Shown here in pieces: positions 1 to 8,644 of a stretch of DNA of 41,027 bases. Source of the stretch: Candidatus Bathyarchaeota archaeon (GTDB lineage Archaea > Thermoproteota > Bathyarchaeia > Bathyarchaeales > Bathyarchaeaceae). The notes beneath the pieces were generated by a model that had not been told where the DNA came from, searched no databases, and saw nothing but the letters and a program-made list of their open reading frames with translations. The position numbers and the translations under genes were made by a program. The stretch spans positions 920,463-961,489 of the forward strand of contig CP070791.1 of NCBI GenBank assembly GCA_020346825.1. Reading direction: 5' to 3'. Numbering within the stretch: position 1 is the first letter of the stretch; every line of letters begins with the position of its first letter.

Positions 1-1451
1 TTCTTCCGTCGGTGCTCATGATGCAGGAAATTTCGTATCCAACGGGAAACTCCTTGGCGGCTCACGTCTTCCATGGGCATGCGGGCAATCCTCGTAATAG
101 CTAGAATCAGTTTCATAACCAAATCATCATCAACGGTGGTGAGGGCCAAAGTAATCTCGCTATCTCTGAAGTTGTATAGAGCCAGCTCCGTATAGGTCAA
201 CTCGGACAAAGGTTTCTCAAGTTCAATTTTTTCTAGTCCTACCACAGCTTTACCAACTGCATTTAATGTTATGTTCCGATACTTCTGGCTGAAAGCGTAA
301 ATCTGGATAGCTCGGTTGAAGAAAAATTTGTAGAGGTCGATGTGAACCCCATATTTAAGTAGACACACTCTTCTTCCAAGCTCGATGGGAACCTGGCTTC
401 TCTTCAAACCAAAATGATTCAGAGCCCTATGGTATAGATATCGCAGATCGAAATCGTCTCCGTTGAAAGTGAGGACGAAGGGATAATCCCAAAGTGCTCC
501 AAAAATTTTATGAATCAACTTCTCCTCGGAATCGTAGTATTCAACGTTGACGTCGGAGGGCAAATTTTCCATGCCTTCCTTGACGCCTTCACGCTTCAAA
601 ATCAAAATCTCCTTCTCACCATCAGATCCAAGCAACGTTGCACACACAACTTGGTATGCGGCCTCCCGAGGATCAGGAACACGAGTTGGAATGGGCGAGG
701 CAACTTCGATGTCGAGGGCAACCCTGCGAAAGTTGGGAGCTGGATACTCTAGAAGGCGTGCCCACATTTCTACTCGCTGCACGAATTCTTCTGATTCATC
801 TCGAAAGAGTTCAAGAATCTTCCTGACAGTATCTTCGGATGGTTCATTTCTCGCTCTAACAAGATTGCCTTTCTCAATTTTATATATCATCCCTGGAGCT
901 AGACCGTTGTCGTAAATGTAGGATTGATAATACCTGATGAAAGCTTCCCAAACTTTTGCCGATTGATCTAGGCCGGTAATCTTTGCGTATTCTTCTGGTA
1001 TGATGTCTCTGATGCAACCGGTTGGACGGCCACCTACCGCCAAGGGGTCTTTAGCGACAACCTTTGTTATGGTCTTCTGCCGATCTGAGAGAGGGTCGTA
1101 CTTCTCCATGGATTCAAAGTGATCAAAACCGGGATGCGCCACTAGGCGACTGATCTTTTTGAGTTCACTCGTTGAAAGATCTGTGAAACAATACGGCTTG
1201 TGACCAGTCGTATCATACCAGAAATGGATTTTCCCGGATTCTGGCTCATACAACTTTAGGGCAGCGCACCCTTTTCTGCCGTCATATGTAGCAGATACGA
1301 AATATGAAGGGGGCAGTTCATGAGGATTTTCGGATTGAAAAACAATACTCTTACTCGCTTTGAGAGGCTTTTCAATGGAGAGGGATTCTTCTGTCTTCTT
1401 TCCTACCTTAGCAGCGTCTTTGAAGAAGTCATCCAAACTCCTTTTCATCAT
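1..1451 (-). CDS. polB: Family B DNA polymerase, N-terminal and 3'-5' exonuclease part (partial)
   Basis: Replicative-type family B DNA polymerase; the window holds about 483 N-terminal residues and the palm, fingers and thumb lie beyond position 1. The three exonuclease motifs are visible and intact: Exo I as ALDIE near residue 245, Exo II as FNGDDFD near 329, and Exo III as YNFRD near 425. Proofreading should therefore be active. The start is the first of two adjacent ATG codons (1451 and 1448). An AGAAGGAAG ribosome binding site precedes it and an in-frame stop lies just upstream. The gene is divergent from the methyltransferase at 1602. The subtype (B1, B2 or B3) cannot be decided without the polymerase domain. 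Confidence 0.9.
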   Translation of the reverse strand, partial: MMKRSLDDFFKDAAKVGKKTEESLSIEKPLKASKSIVFQSENPHELPPSYFVSATYDGRKGCAALKLYEPESGKIHFWYDTTGHKPYCFTDLSTSELKKISRLVAHPGFDHFESMEKYDPLSDRQKTITKVVAKDPLAVGGRPTGCIRDIIPEEYAKITGLDQSAKVWEAFIRYYQSYIYDNGLAPGMIYKIEKGNLVRARNEPSEDTVRKILELFRDESEEFVQRVEMWARLLEYPAPNFRRVALDIEVASPIPTRVPDPREAAYQVVCATLLGSDGEKEILILKREGVKEGMENLPSDVNVEYYDSEEKLIHKIFGALWDYPFVLTFNGDDFDLRYLYHRALNHFGLKRSQVPIELGRRVCLLKYGVHIDLYKFFFNRAIQIYAFSQKYRNITLNAVGKAVVGLEKIELEKPLSELTYTELALYNFRDSEITLALTTVDDDLVMKLILAITRIARMPMEDVSRQGVSRWIRNFLHHEHRRK

Positions 1452-1601
1452 CTTCCTTCTTATCCGTTAGAAGGATACGTTCCAATCCCTTTAAAGAATA
1501 CTCTTAGAGTTGAAATCTGCTTTTCTCAACATGCTGTAGAAGGAATGCAGCCATCAAGCTTTTATTAAACGCGCAATTCAGACTCTAGCACGAGGGTAAG
1601 G
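1452..1601. promoter_or_regulatory. Divergent promoter region, polB / rRNA methyltransferase
   Basis: This is a 150-nt divergent gap. A TATA-like TTTATTAAA at 1561-1569 faces the plus-strand gene. A minus-strand TATA-like stretch (CTTTAAAG) near 1490-1497 could serve polB. Both would give very short leaders. Assigned by eye from AT-rich elements and spacing. Confidence 0.4.
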
Positions 1602-2939
1602 TTGCTACGAGAAGCTTGGACACTTGCCATTGAAACGTTGAGCTGGATTGAATTGCAGCGAATGGGCGAGCGCCTAGCGTTGGCTAGGGCAGCGTCACAG
1701 CTGGAAATATTCGATTCTAAGGCTATTGGCTTAGCTCATAGAATGGTGTCTGAAACTCTTCGAAGAAAGAACTTCATCGACTTTCTCTTAAACTCGGCAT
1801 TAGCACCTAGGTCCCTCAGCGATTTCAAGCTTGGTCCACAGGCCTTCCTTCGATTATTCCTGTATGAAGCAAAAATAGTGGATAGCGATTTTGAGAAGGC
1901 TGTGAATATAGTCAGAATGGGGCGTTCAATTTTGGGATGGCAGGAACTTCAAGAGGTAGAAGAGGTTCTTGGCGGGATTTTGAGTATCCAACTTGGCTCT
2001 GTTCTGAAGGGAATAGACGATTTAAGGAAAGTGGGGCTCTTAACCTACCATCCCACATGGTTTGTGAAGTACTGTTTCAGATTATTTGGAAGAAAAGATG
2101 CCCTCACATTCTTGGAGAATGCAGCAGAGATTCCACCAACCTATGTACGGATAAACACTTTGAGAGCGTCAGAAGAAAAGTTGCTCAAAAAAATAGAGGA
2201 CGATAAGATTGTTCTTGAAAAGGTGCAACAACTCAAGCATACCTATAGGGTAGTTGAAAGCAAGATCCCCCTCGTCAGAACACAAAGCTTCCGCAAAGGG
2301 CTCTTCTACATTCAAGACAAAGCCAGTTGCCTAGCTGCAGAAATCGAAGACCCAGAAGCAGGAACGACGGTGCTCGACGTTTGTGCCGCTCCAGGAGCAA
2401 AAACAAGCTATTTGGCTCAGTTGATGGAAAACGATGGTACAATATATTCTGTTGACTATTCAAAGCGAAGGATGATGGTTTGGAAAGAGGAGATTAGACG
2501 TATGGGCGTCAAGATAGCATCACCGATCATTGCCAACGCACGGAAACCTTTACCACTGAACCTTTCCGCGGATCTAGTGATCTTGGATCCACCCTGCTCA
2601 AGCACAGGCACGTTCAGCAAGACGCCCTCCGCCAAATGGAGACTAACAAAGAGATCGATACTAGGAATGGCGAAAGTTCAGTGGGAGATTCTACACCAAT
2701 GCGCGGACTACACAAAAGAGGGAGGCTTTCTAGTCTATTCCACATGCAGCATAACTACCGAAGAAAACGAAACGTTGATTGGAAAATTCTTGAAGTGGCA
2801 CCCAGACTTCAAAATGGTAGAGACCTCGCCAAAAATAGGCTTACCTGGACTACACGGGCAGATTAAAAGTCAGAGGCTCTACCCACATCTCCATAACTGC
2901 AACGGATTCTTCATTACAAAACTTCAAAAAGAAACCTGA
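1602..2939 (+). CDS. NOL1/NOP2/Sun family RNA (cytosine-5-)-methyltransferase with NusB-like N-terminal domain
   Basis: SAM-dependent m5C methyltransferase acting on rRNA or tRNA. Residues ~1-130 form an all-helical NusB/RsmB-like RNA-binding domain and the rest is the Rossmann methyltransferase. Motif I is VLDVCAAPGAKTSYL near residue 257. The two cysteines of the family are present: PPCSSTG near 328 (motif IV) and YSTCS near 379 (motif VI). TTG at 1602 is chosen because GAGGG sits 5 nt upstream; the next in-frame ATG, 20 codons on, would cut the first helix. The gene is convergent with the ureohydrolase at 2997. The exact target base cannot be read from sequence. Confidence 0.88.
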   Translation: MLREAWTLAIETLSWIELQRMGERLALARAASQLEIFDSKAIGLAHRMVSETLRRKNFIDFLLNSALAPRSLSDFKLGPQAFLRLFLYEAKIVDSDFEKAVNIVRMGRSILGWQELQEVEEVLGGILSIQLGSVLKGIDDLRKVGLLTYHPTWFVKYCFRLFGRKDALTFLENAAEIPPTYVRINTLRASEEKLLKKIEDDKIVLEKVQQLKHTYRVVESKIPLVRTQSFRKGLFYIQDKASCLAAEIEDPEAGTTVLDVCAAPGAKTSYLAQLMENDGTIYSVDYSKRRMMVWKEEIRRMGVKIASPIIANARKPLPLNLSADLVILDPPCSSTGTFSKTPSAKWRLTKRSILGMAKVQWEILHQCADYTKEGGFLVYSTCSITTEENETLIGKFLKWHPDFKMVETSPKIGLPGLHGQIKSQRLYPHLHNCNGFFITKLQKET

Positions 2940-2996
2940 ATAACAACAAAATCCTATGCCAAATGCACACTCAGCAAAGTTCCCAAATGCACGTAG

Positions 2997-3890
2997 CTAG
3001 CCTAACTCTATGCTCTCTTCTATGTGGCACATCACCTCAAAGATTGTTTTGGCGGCTTGGATAGCAGTTGTGCCCGCATCATAGTGAGGCGCAATCTCCA
3101 CCAGATCGAAGGCAACCATCCGAGGACTACAGGTCTTGCATAGAAGCTCTAGAAACATTTGCACGTCCAGTCCGTCAGGCTCAGGATTTTGAACTGCAGG
3201 TGCAAAAGCCGGGTCAAGGACATCCATATCAATGGTTAGATAGATTTTTCCACAGTCATCAAGTATTCCACGAATCTTTCTGACTGTTTCTTTGATGCCA
3301 TCCTTTCTGATTTGCTGAACCGTCAGAAACTCGATTTTAGATTTCTTTGCGTAGTCAAGTTCTTCCTTGCACACTGCTCGAGTGCCAATCTCTAAAATCT
3401 TGTGAGGTTTGACCTGTTCATTGATTCTCCGCATGAAGGTTGTGTGGGAGGTGATCGTGCCCATGTATTCATTGCGCAGGTCCAGATGGGCGTCGAAACT
3501 TACCACGGTGACTTCTTCTTCAACGCTTCGCACAGCTCCCAAAGTTATGGTGTGTTCGCCTCCAAGGATTACTGGCATTTTCTTGGCATTCAAAATGTCC
3601 TTTGTAACCAACTCTAAACGGTTCAAGGTTTCATAGACCTCCCCAGCGATGTGAAGGTCTCCCAGGTCATGAATCTTCAGATCATCAACGTCCATTTTCC
3701 TCCTGAAACTGTAGGTTTCAATGTTAAGAGATGCTTCTCTTATTACATGTGGCGCAAATCTGGCTCCAGAACGATACGTGCTCGTTGCGTCCAAGGAAGC
3801 CCCCAAAACCACGTACTTGGCTTCTTCGAAGGTTCTCTGGGTGCCAGCGAAAGTCAGAGACGGAGAAACGAAAAGCTCACGATAACTCAT
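2997..3890 (-). CDS. speB: Agmatinase / arginase-family ureohydrolase
   Basis: Manganese ureohydrolase, most likely agmatinase (agmatine to putrescine plus urea), an archaeal polyamine step. The metal ligands are all present: H113 in GGEHT, D133/H135/D137 in SFDAHLD, and D221/D223 in DMDVLDP, followed by the usual downstream acidic residue. The length of 297 aa is normal for the family. The ATG start at 3890 follows a weak purine-rich stretch. Agmatinase versus another member of the ureohydrolase family is inferred from archaeal precedent, since the guanidino-substrate pocket is not diagnostic by eye. No other polyamine gene is adjacent. Confidence 0.85.
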   Translation of the reverse strand: MSYRELFVSPSLTFAGTQRTFEEAKYVVLGASLDATSTYRSGARFAPHVIREASLNIETYSFRRKMDVDDLKIHDLGDLHIAGEVYETLNRLELVTKDILNAKKMPVILGGEHTITLGAVRSVEEEVTVVSFDAHLDLRNEYMGTITSHTTFMRRINEQVKPHKILEIGTRAVCKEELDYAKKSKIEFLTVQQIRKDGIKETVRKIRGILDDCGKIYLTIDMDVLDPAFAPAVQNPEPDGLDVQMFLELLCKTCSPRMVAFDLVEIAPHYDAGTTAIQAAKTIFEVMCHIEESIELG

Positions 3891-3942
3891 GCCAAATCAA
3901 CCCTCGCAGAACTCTGTCTATGAAAAACATTAGAAGTAGATG

Positions 3943-3951
3943 GGTATTTAG
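3943..3951 (-). promoter_or_regulatory. TATA-like element upstream of speB
   Basis: CTAAATACC on the minus strand, about 55 nt before the ATG at 3890. It would place transcription start about 30 nt before the gene. An alternating CACGCGCGCAT tract lies 22 nt further upstream. Confidence 0.35.
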
Positions 3952-3972
3952 CGTTAACGTGGTTTTAGAGGG

Positions 3973-3983
3973 CACGCGCGCAT
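3973..3983. repeat. Alternating purine-pyrimidine tract (CACGCGCGCAT)
   Basis: An 11-nt strictly alternating pyrimidine-purine run containing GCGCGC, in the gap upstream of speB. It is one of several such tracts in non-coding DNA of this window. Confidence 0.6.
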
Positions 3984-4015
3984 CTCAGATAAGAAGTACT
4001 AGCGAATGAGTTCTT

Positions 4016-4246
4016 TCATGGAATAAGCAGCACCTGTGCAGACTTTTGACTTCTGCCGCTTCTTCTTTGATGTTTGATTTCTTCTTTGAGGCTTTCTATT
4101 TCCTTTCTTAGATTAATTACTTCGAAGAGGAGAAACATGTTGCCATGTCTGACGAAGTTGTCTACTTTCTCGCGAATGGTTTGTTTATTGATTTTGTCTC
4201 CGACCTTTCCGGAAATTTCTTTTGAAAGGATTTCTTTCGGATCCAT
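4016..4246 (-). CDS. Small hypothetical protein with coiled-coil C-terminal half
   Basis: A 76-residue protein I do not recognise. The N-terminal part (DPKEILSKEISGKVGDKINK) is polar and helical. A hydrophobic patch (MFLLFEVINL) is followed by a charged heptad-like stretch (LRKEIESLKEEIKHQ) that should form a coiled coil, then a basic tail. Composition and the isolated position favour a real gene. The ATG at 4246 has no clear ribosome binding site, but a TATA-like box 26-35 nt upstream predicts a leaderless or nearly leaderless mRNA. The pattern would suit a small oligomeric or DNA-associated protein, but no function is assigned. Confidence 0.6.
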   Translation of the reverse strand: MDPKEILSKEISGKVGDKINKQTIREKVDNFVRHGNMFLLFEVINLRKEIESLKEEIKHQRRSGRSQKSAQVLLIP

Positions 4247-4270
4247 CTTGATCAGAATCAGGTCATTCTA

Positions 4271-4280
4271 TCATATAATA
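4271..4280 (-). promoter_or_regulatory. TATA-like box for the small coiled-coil protein
   Basis: Minus-strand TATTATATGA at 4271-4280, 26-35 nt before the ATG at 4246. That is the spacing of an archaeal leaderless promoter. Confidence 0.5.
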
Positions 4281-4458
4281 ACCATTATGAACACAAGATT
4301 ATTATTCTAAATACTTGTCAAGCAGAGAGCAACGCTGGAGCGTCCAGACACAATTTTATCCTGTCGTCTTTGCGGTGCTTACATAAATGCTTGTAACGGT
4401 TTCGAGGAAAACTAATTTATTGCTTGGCGCATTATAGCGGTAGTGCAAGGAATGAAGG

Positions 4459-4833
4459 ATGCCTCTGAAATTGAGACTCAAGATTGATAATCCGATAGTG
4501 TTTTTGTTCTCGCTCTTCTACATTATTGTTGGAGCGGTTGAGCTTTTCTACACAGCAATTGAGAGCTTCGCTGCGCCTCCACACATTGGAGTCCTAGGCT
4601 TGCTAAGTCTAATCACAGCCTACGGCCTTGTTAGAATGAGAAAATGGTCAGTGCTATTTGCAGTCGCCCTCTTCTTTCTAGGTATAACGTTTAGCGCAAC
4701 CACCCTATACAACTCCATTATAATGCAAACCTTTGAGGGTGCGCCACTATTCCACGCAGCATTAATTGTATACATGGTCGTATTATTCATGGCCTTTGTG
4801 TATGTAGTGATGAAAAGGGGAGAATTCGAATAG
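4459..4833 (+). CDS. Small integral membrane protein, four predicted TM segments
   Basis: A 124-residue hydrophobic protein of unknown function. Four membrane segments can be read at about residues 13-33, 42-60, 67-87 and 98-117. Short basic ends on both sides (KLRLK at the start, MKRGE at the end) suggest both termini face the cytoplasm. The chosen ATG follows a GAAGG stretch that is too close for a standard ribosome binding site, so the mRNA may have a short leader. A TATA-like AACTAATTTAT near 4410-4420 fits. No neighbour gives a functional clue. Confidence 0.6.
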   Translation: MPLKLRLKIDNPIVFLFSLFYIIVGAVELFYTAIESFAAPPHIGVLGLLSLITAYGLVRMRKWSVLFAVALFFLGITFSATTLYNSIIMQTFEGAPLFHAALIVYMVVLFMAFVYVVMKRGEFE

Positions 4834-4981
4834 AAGCCGAAAAAAAATCTTGGTGAGAAGCAAAAGTTCACACAATTAAATAACAACTTATCGAAGCTTT
4901 GTTTCCCACATTGTTACGTGCGTTTGAACGCATGCACGCCCCAAAAAAGTAGATTGTTCAGAACAGTCCAAACTTGTGTTT
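4834..4981. other. Convergent intergenic region with alternating purine-pyrimidine tracts
   Basis: No gene is seen between the small membrane protein and moeA. It contains TACGTGCGT (4915-4923) and ACGCATGCACGC (4928-4939), both strictly alternating purine-pyrimidine. Within them TGCGTT and AACGCA form an inverted repeat with a 2-nt gap. Confidence 0.5.
4943..4975 (-). terminator. Candidate U-rich terminator of the moeA operon
   Basis: After the moeA stop, the minus strand has a short TGTTC/GAACA inverted repeat followed by a run of six T (plus-strand A run at 4944-4949). Archaeal termination is largely U-tract dependent, so the T run is the main evidence. Confidence 0.35.
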
Positions 4982-6223
4982 CTACCTGTTTCTTGAGAAC
5001 AGATGAACGTCTATTTCCGTCCCGATGTCGATAAATTGCTGCTTTTCATGTATTTCAACGAAGCCATCAGCTCTTGCCAGTGTTGTTATAGCACCAGATA
5101 GACCCAAGGGAACAGGTGAAGCGAAGGGCTTACCCGCTTTGTCATAAGTTAGACTTACCATAACAAAAGTTCGGCGCCCTCTGGCTGAAAACATTTTCGT
5201 TGCCGCCACCGCATTGAGCACGGGTGGAGTCTCTTCGGTTCGTCCAGCAATTTTACAGACTATGGGACGAACAAATATGTGAAACATGAAAAGAGAAGAT
5301 GTCGGGTGGCCTGGCAGTGAGAAAACGAGTTTTCCATCAACAACGGCGATGGTAGTAGGTTTTCCCGGCTTCACGGCTATTCCAGATATGATTACACCCG
5401 GCTTTCCCAGGGAGTCCACTACTTGAGGAATCAAATCTTTGGGACCAACTGAAACTCCACCTGAAGTTATGACTACATCCGCTAGGTTCAACGCTCTCTT
5501 AACCGCCGCTTTCAGTTGATCCTTGTTGTCAGGAACAATTCCCATATTGATTGACTCTCCACCACATTCTAGAACCGCTGCGCCTAGGGCATGAGCATTG
5601 ATATCGTACACTTTTCCAGTTGGAAGAGGTTGTCCTGGTTCCACAACTTCTGCGCCCGTAGAGAGAACAGCCACTCTTGGACGTTTATAAACATCAACTT
5701 CTGTCACACCAAGAGCAGCTAAAACACCTATCCTACGCGAAGACAAACTTTGATGTTTTTTCAGGATTTTTTGACCCCTGCGAATATCAGAACCCGCTTC
5801 CATCAAATTCTCTTTCTTTGAAACAGGGCGGTGCAGGAAAACATTTTCGTCACTTCGAGTTGAGTATTCCACCATAACCACAGCGTCAGCGCCCTTGGGC
5901 AAGGGTGCCCCCGTGGCTATCTCAGCAGCCATCCCGTTTTCCACAAATGTGTTGGGAGATTCGCCTACAGAAACTTGGCCGCAAAATTTGAGAACAACAG
6001 GTTTGTCTTCATCAGCGCCAAAGGTGTCGCCAGCCCTCACGGCATAGCCGTCTACCGTCGATCGGTCAAAGGGAGGAACATCCATTGGCGACGTCATGTC
6101 CTCACTCAAGATTCGACCAAGCGCTCTTATCAAAGGGACCCGTTCCACTCCAACGGGTTTGGGAGAAAAGTTTTGTTTGAGAATTTGTCTGGCTTTGTCC
6201 AAAGGAATTAGCTTTCTAAACAT
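4982..6223 (-). CDS. moeA: Molybdopterin molybdenumtransferase MoeA (second of a tandem pair)
   Basis: Inserts molybdate or tungstate into adenylylated molybdopterin in the last step of Mo/W cofactor synthesis. The MoeA signatures are present: PPFDRSTVDGYA near residue 53, TGAPLPKGADAVV near 113, the MPT-binding core TSGGVSVGPKDL in the C-terminal half, and SLPGHPTSS near 310 where most MoeA proteins have LPGNPVA. Its length of 413 aa is that of a plain MoeA; no periplasmic-binding-like C-terminal extension is seen. The ATG at 6223 overlaps the end of the upstream moeA by 8 nt, so the two are translationally coupled. The divergent LPGHP loop hints that the paralogs differ in metal preference; that is inference. 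Confidence 0.88.
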   Translation of the reverse strand: MFRKLIPLDKARQILKQNFSPKPVGVERVPLIRALGRILSEDMTSPMDVPPFDRSTVDGYAVRAGDTFGADEDKPVVLKFCGQVSVGESPNTFVENGMAAEIATGAPLPKGADAVVMVEYSTRSDENVFLHRPVSKKENLMEAGSDIRRGQKILKKHQSLSSRRIGVLAALGVTEVDVYKRPRVAVLSTGAEVVEPGQPLPTGKVYDINAHALGAAVLECGGESINMGIVPDNKDQLKAAVKRALNLADVVITSGGVSVGPKDLIPQVVDSLGKPGVIISGIAVKPGKPTTIAVVDGKLVFSLPGHPTSSLFMFHIFVRPIVCKIAGRTEETPPVLNAVAATKMFSARGRRTFVMVSLTYDKAGKPFASPVPLGLSGAITTLARADGFVEIHEKQQFIDIGTEIDVHLFSRNR

Positions 6224-7460
6224 GTTTAGTCCCTTCTATACTGTCGAAAAGATGCACAGTAACGGATTCGCCTTCATCCAATCCCTCTCGGTTTTCAGGA
6301 ATCTCCACATATCCATTCGCTCTTGTCATAGTTGAAAAGATGGCTGATCCTCTTATTCGAACAGGCTCACCGAAAAATTCGCCGTTTCGTTCAAAAACGC
6401 GAACACGAAGAAAAATTCGCCGTCCCAAAGCCGACGCAACTCTCCGGGTTAGTCTCGCCTTAAGTGTTGGTCTAGGCTCCCACTCAACTCCCAGCAACTT
6501 GAGAAGGAAAGGTCGAACGAAAACCTCAAAGCCAATCATTGCTGCCACAGGGTTCCCAGGCAATATGAAAACTGGTTTGCCTTGAGTTACTGCCAGTGCC
6601 GTTGGCATTCCAGGTCGCATGGCTACACCATGCACGATTACTCCTGGGGGTCCAATTTGATTGACCACCATAGGAACCAGATCCGGGTTACCAACACTTG
6701 TTCCTCCAGTGGTAACAACTAAATCTGCCCGTTCTAGCCCTTCTCGGATTCTGGTGCCAATTTCCTTTAGATCATCTCTTGATATGCCTAGGTCTAATGG
6801 CTCAGCACCTACCTCTTGACACATACTAGAAAGGATTAGTCGGTTTGTTTCCACTATTTGGTAGGGTTTGAGTTTGTGACCTAACTCAACAAGTTCATTT
6901 CCTGTAGACAAAATAGCAACCTTAGGCTTTGACACAACATCAACATCGGTCGCTCCTAACGCTGCCAACAACCCTAAATGATGGGGCTTCAATCTTGTCC
7001 TTGCTTCTACTGCAACCTCTCCTTTTTGCACGTCTTCTCCTTTTTTGGAAACATTTCTGCCAGGAGTAATAGCGATTCCTACCTCAAGCCGGTTCTTAGT
7101 CTTTCTCGTGTGTTCTAGCATGACTACAGCGTCAGCGCCTCTGGGAAGAGAGTTTCCAGTCCATATCTGTTTCGCCTCACCTTCATGGATTTCTTCATCT
7201 TCAGTCAGTTTCAGAGTCTTTGGGTTGAATTGAGATGCTTCAAAGGTGTTTTGCGCCTTCAAGGCGTAACCATCTACAGCTGAGCGATCAAAAGGTGGCA
7301 GGTCATTTCCAGCTAGGATCTTTTCTGCTGTCACTCGTCTTAAACTCATGCGAGTTGGGATTCGTTCACTCTTCAGACTTTCTTTTTCAAGTTTTTCGAT
7401 AAAGGCAGAGAATGCTTCGTCGATGTTTGTGAGTTTTTCGAATCCTTTGAGTCGCGCCAA
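6216..7460 (-). CDS. moeA: Molybdopterin molybdenumtransferase MoeA (first of a tandem pair)
   Basis: A second complete MoeA of 414 aa, upstream in the same operon. It carries PPFDRSAVDGYAL near residue 55, TGNSLPRGADAVVMLEH near 110, TTGGTSVGNPDLVP, and the canonical LPGNPVAAMIGFEVFVRP. The start must be TTG at 7460: an in-frame stop lies one codon upstream and the next in-frame ATG would remove the conserved first helix. Archaea often carry two MoeA proteins, thought to divide molybdenum and tungsten insertion. No other cofactor gene (moaA, mobA, tungsten transporter) or molybdoenzyme is in the window. Confidence 0.88.
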   Translation of the reverse strand: MARLKGFEKLTNIDEAFSAFIEKLEKESLKSERIPTRMSLRRVTAEKILAGNDLPPFDRSAVDGYALKAQNTFEASQFNPKTLKLTEDEEIHEGEAKQIWTGNSLPRGADAVVMLEHTRKTKNRLEVGIAITPGRNVSKKGEDVQKGEVAVEARTRLKPHHLGLLAALGATDVDVVSKPKVAILSTGNELVELGHKLKPYQIVETNRLILSSMCQEVGAEPLDLGISRDDLKEIGTRIREGLERADLVVTTGGTSVGNPDLVPMVVNQIGPPGVIVHGVAMRPGMPTALAVTQGKPVFILPGNPVAAMIGFEVFVRPFLLKLLGVEWEPRPTLKARLTRRVASALGRRIFLRVRVFERNGEFFGEPVRIRGSAIFSTMTRANGYVEIPENREGLDEGESVTVHLFDSIEGTKHV

Positions 7461-7514
7461 AGTTCAGTCCCAGAGAGAGCAAGATAGTTTGAGTAGAAAA
7501 AGTTATCGCAACAG

Positions 7515-7525
7515 GTGCACACGCA
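7515..7525. repeat. Alternating purine-pyrimidine tract (GTGCACACGCA)
   Basis: An 11-nt strictly alternating run in the gap upstream of the moeA operon, of the same class as the GCGCGC tracts elsewhere in the window. Confidence 0.5.
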
Positions 7526-7566
7526 AGTTCAAAATCTTTTCAAGGGAATTTTTGCCATAAAATCAG

Positions 7567-7590
7567 GGTGAAAAACCACCACTTGTGGAC
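7567..7590 (-). terminator. Candidate terminator after the basic membrane protein
   Basis: The minus strand reads CCAC-AAGTG-GTGG followed by five T. This short stem and T run lie 30-50 nt past the stop codon of the membrane protein gene. Confidence 0.4.
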
Positions 7591-7617
7591 TTGTTCAATT
7601 CGCAGCAGGCACAGTGT

Positions 7618-8523
7618 TCATCTTGGTTTGTGGGTGCGATGTGTGCGAGAAGTATATTCTCCATACCCCAGGGCAACAATCGCAGAAATCCACGCAGCAG
7701 CGTTTTGACAAAGAGTGTATTTCCCAACGAGATCAAGATTGGTTAGAGATTCAGTTGCAGGTGTTACGAATCCTTCAATAATGGTTCTGAAGCCCGGCGC
7801 TATAGCACTTAGTGCCCTGTCAATGGTTGATGCCAACCATCCTATTGGAAAAAAAACTTGCGCAAATCCTTGCGCCATCTCGATTGTTTTCAACACAAAC
7901 CCGTGGAAAACTGGATTTGCGTCGTACAGTCCAGTAGCTAGATCGTGAAGAAAACTCGGATGCACTAGGGAATACGAAGAAAGAACCGAAACGAGAAAGA
8001 CTGTTAAAACGGTTGCAGTGCTTTTGACAGCAGCTCTAGCGAAAAAAGGCCGTTTCCGTGCAGACGAAACTCTGCGGCTTCGGGGAAAAACGTCGCCTAT
8101 TCGACGGAAAAAAGCTTTAGAAGCACGACCAACCCTTCCAAGTTTTCGCCATATCTTCGTGAGAAAGTTTCTGAACTGACCAAAACGCGTTTTTCGTGGC
8201 CTTCGGATGCGTCTTCTATGTCTCTCTAGCGGTTTCTTGGAGGGCAACATTCTACGAGGCATCATACCCACGCATTTTGTAAGATACATCCAACTTGAGA
8301 GGAGAACAAACATCACACCTAAGGGCATTAGGTGAAAGAGAGGGCTGATGCTTGTATTGAAAAAATTGAAGGTAAAGTTATCTGTTAAGCCAGAGAATGA
8401 GAAAAAACAAACCATAAGATACTCAAAGAAGGCTGCTATGGCAAAAAACAGTAGTATTGCAACAAAACTTTTAGTAGCAGTCCACCTGAAAATCAAGCGT
8501 TTCCTCCGATTCTCAGAAGCCAC
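7618..8523 (-). CDS. Membrane protein with a strongly basic central loop
   Basis: A 301-residue protein I do not recognise. Predicted membrane segments lie near residues 17-42 and 63-83, then near 168-188, with weaker hydrophobic stretches near 205-232 and 265-290. Between the second and third segments, a loop of about 85 residues is extremely rich in Arg and Lys (PSKKPLERHRRRIRRPRKTR, then RRIGDVFPRSRR), so it should lie in the cytoplasm and could touch nucleic acid or membrane lipid head groups. The tail is also basic and His-rich (TSRTHRTHKPR). The ATG at 8523 is preceded by a minus-strand TATA-like element at 8600-8609. It is divergent from the zinc protein at 8771. Confidence 0.6.
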   Translation of the reverse strand: MASENRRKRLIFRWTATKSFVAILLFFAIAAFFEYLMVCFFSFSGLTDNFTFNFFNTSISPLFHLMPLGVMFVLLSSWMYLTKCVGMMPRRMLPSKKPLERHRRRIRRPRKTRFGQFRNFLTKIWRKLGRVGRASKAFFRRIGDVFPRSRRVSSARKRPFFARAAVKSTATVLTVFLVSVLSSYSLVHPSFLHDLATGLYDANPVFHGFVLKTIEMAQGFAQVFFPIGWLASTIDRALSAIAPGFRTIIEGFVTPATESLTNLDLVGKYTLCQNAAAWISAIVALGYGEYTSRTHRTHKPR

Positions 8524-8586
8524 GATATCTCACTCCACAGCAATCCCCAGTTCTCTACATGACCGCTTAATCACGCACCATACGTA

Positions 8587-8609
8587 GGATTGTAATCCGC
8601 TTATTAATG
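8587..8609 (-). promoter_or_regulatory. TATA-like element with adjacent inverted repeat upstream of the basic membrane protein
   Basis: The TATA-like minus-strand ACATTAATAA (8600-8609) is directly followed by the inverted repeat GGATT-GT-AATCC (8587-8598). That is where a repressor would block RNA polymerase entry. Confidence 0.35.
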
Positions 8610-8644
8610 TTAACTCGCTTCACTTTGGTTCATTCTTGATGCTT

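Noticed and set aside
547..915. Plus-strand 122-codon ORF inside polB
   Set aside because: It is antisense to the intact exonuclease domain, whose motifs fix the coding frame.
4311..4350. Overlapping short inverted repeats (ACGC-TGGA-GCGT and CTGGA-GCG-TCCAG)
   Set aside because: Too short and far from either promoter to claim a regulatory site.
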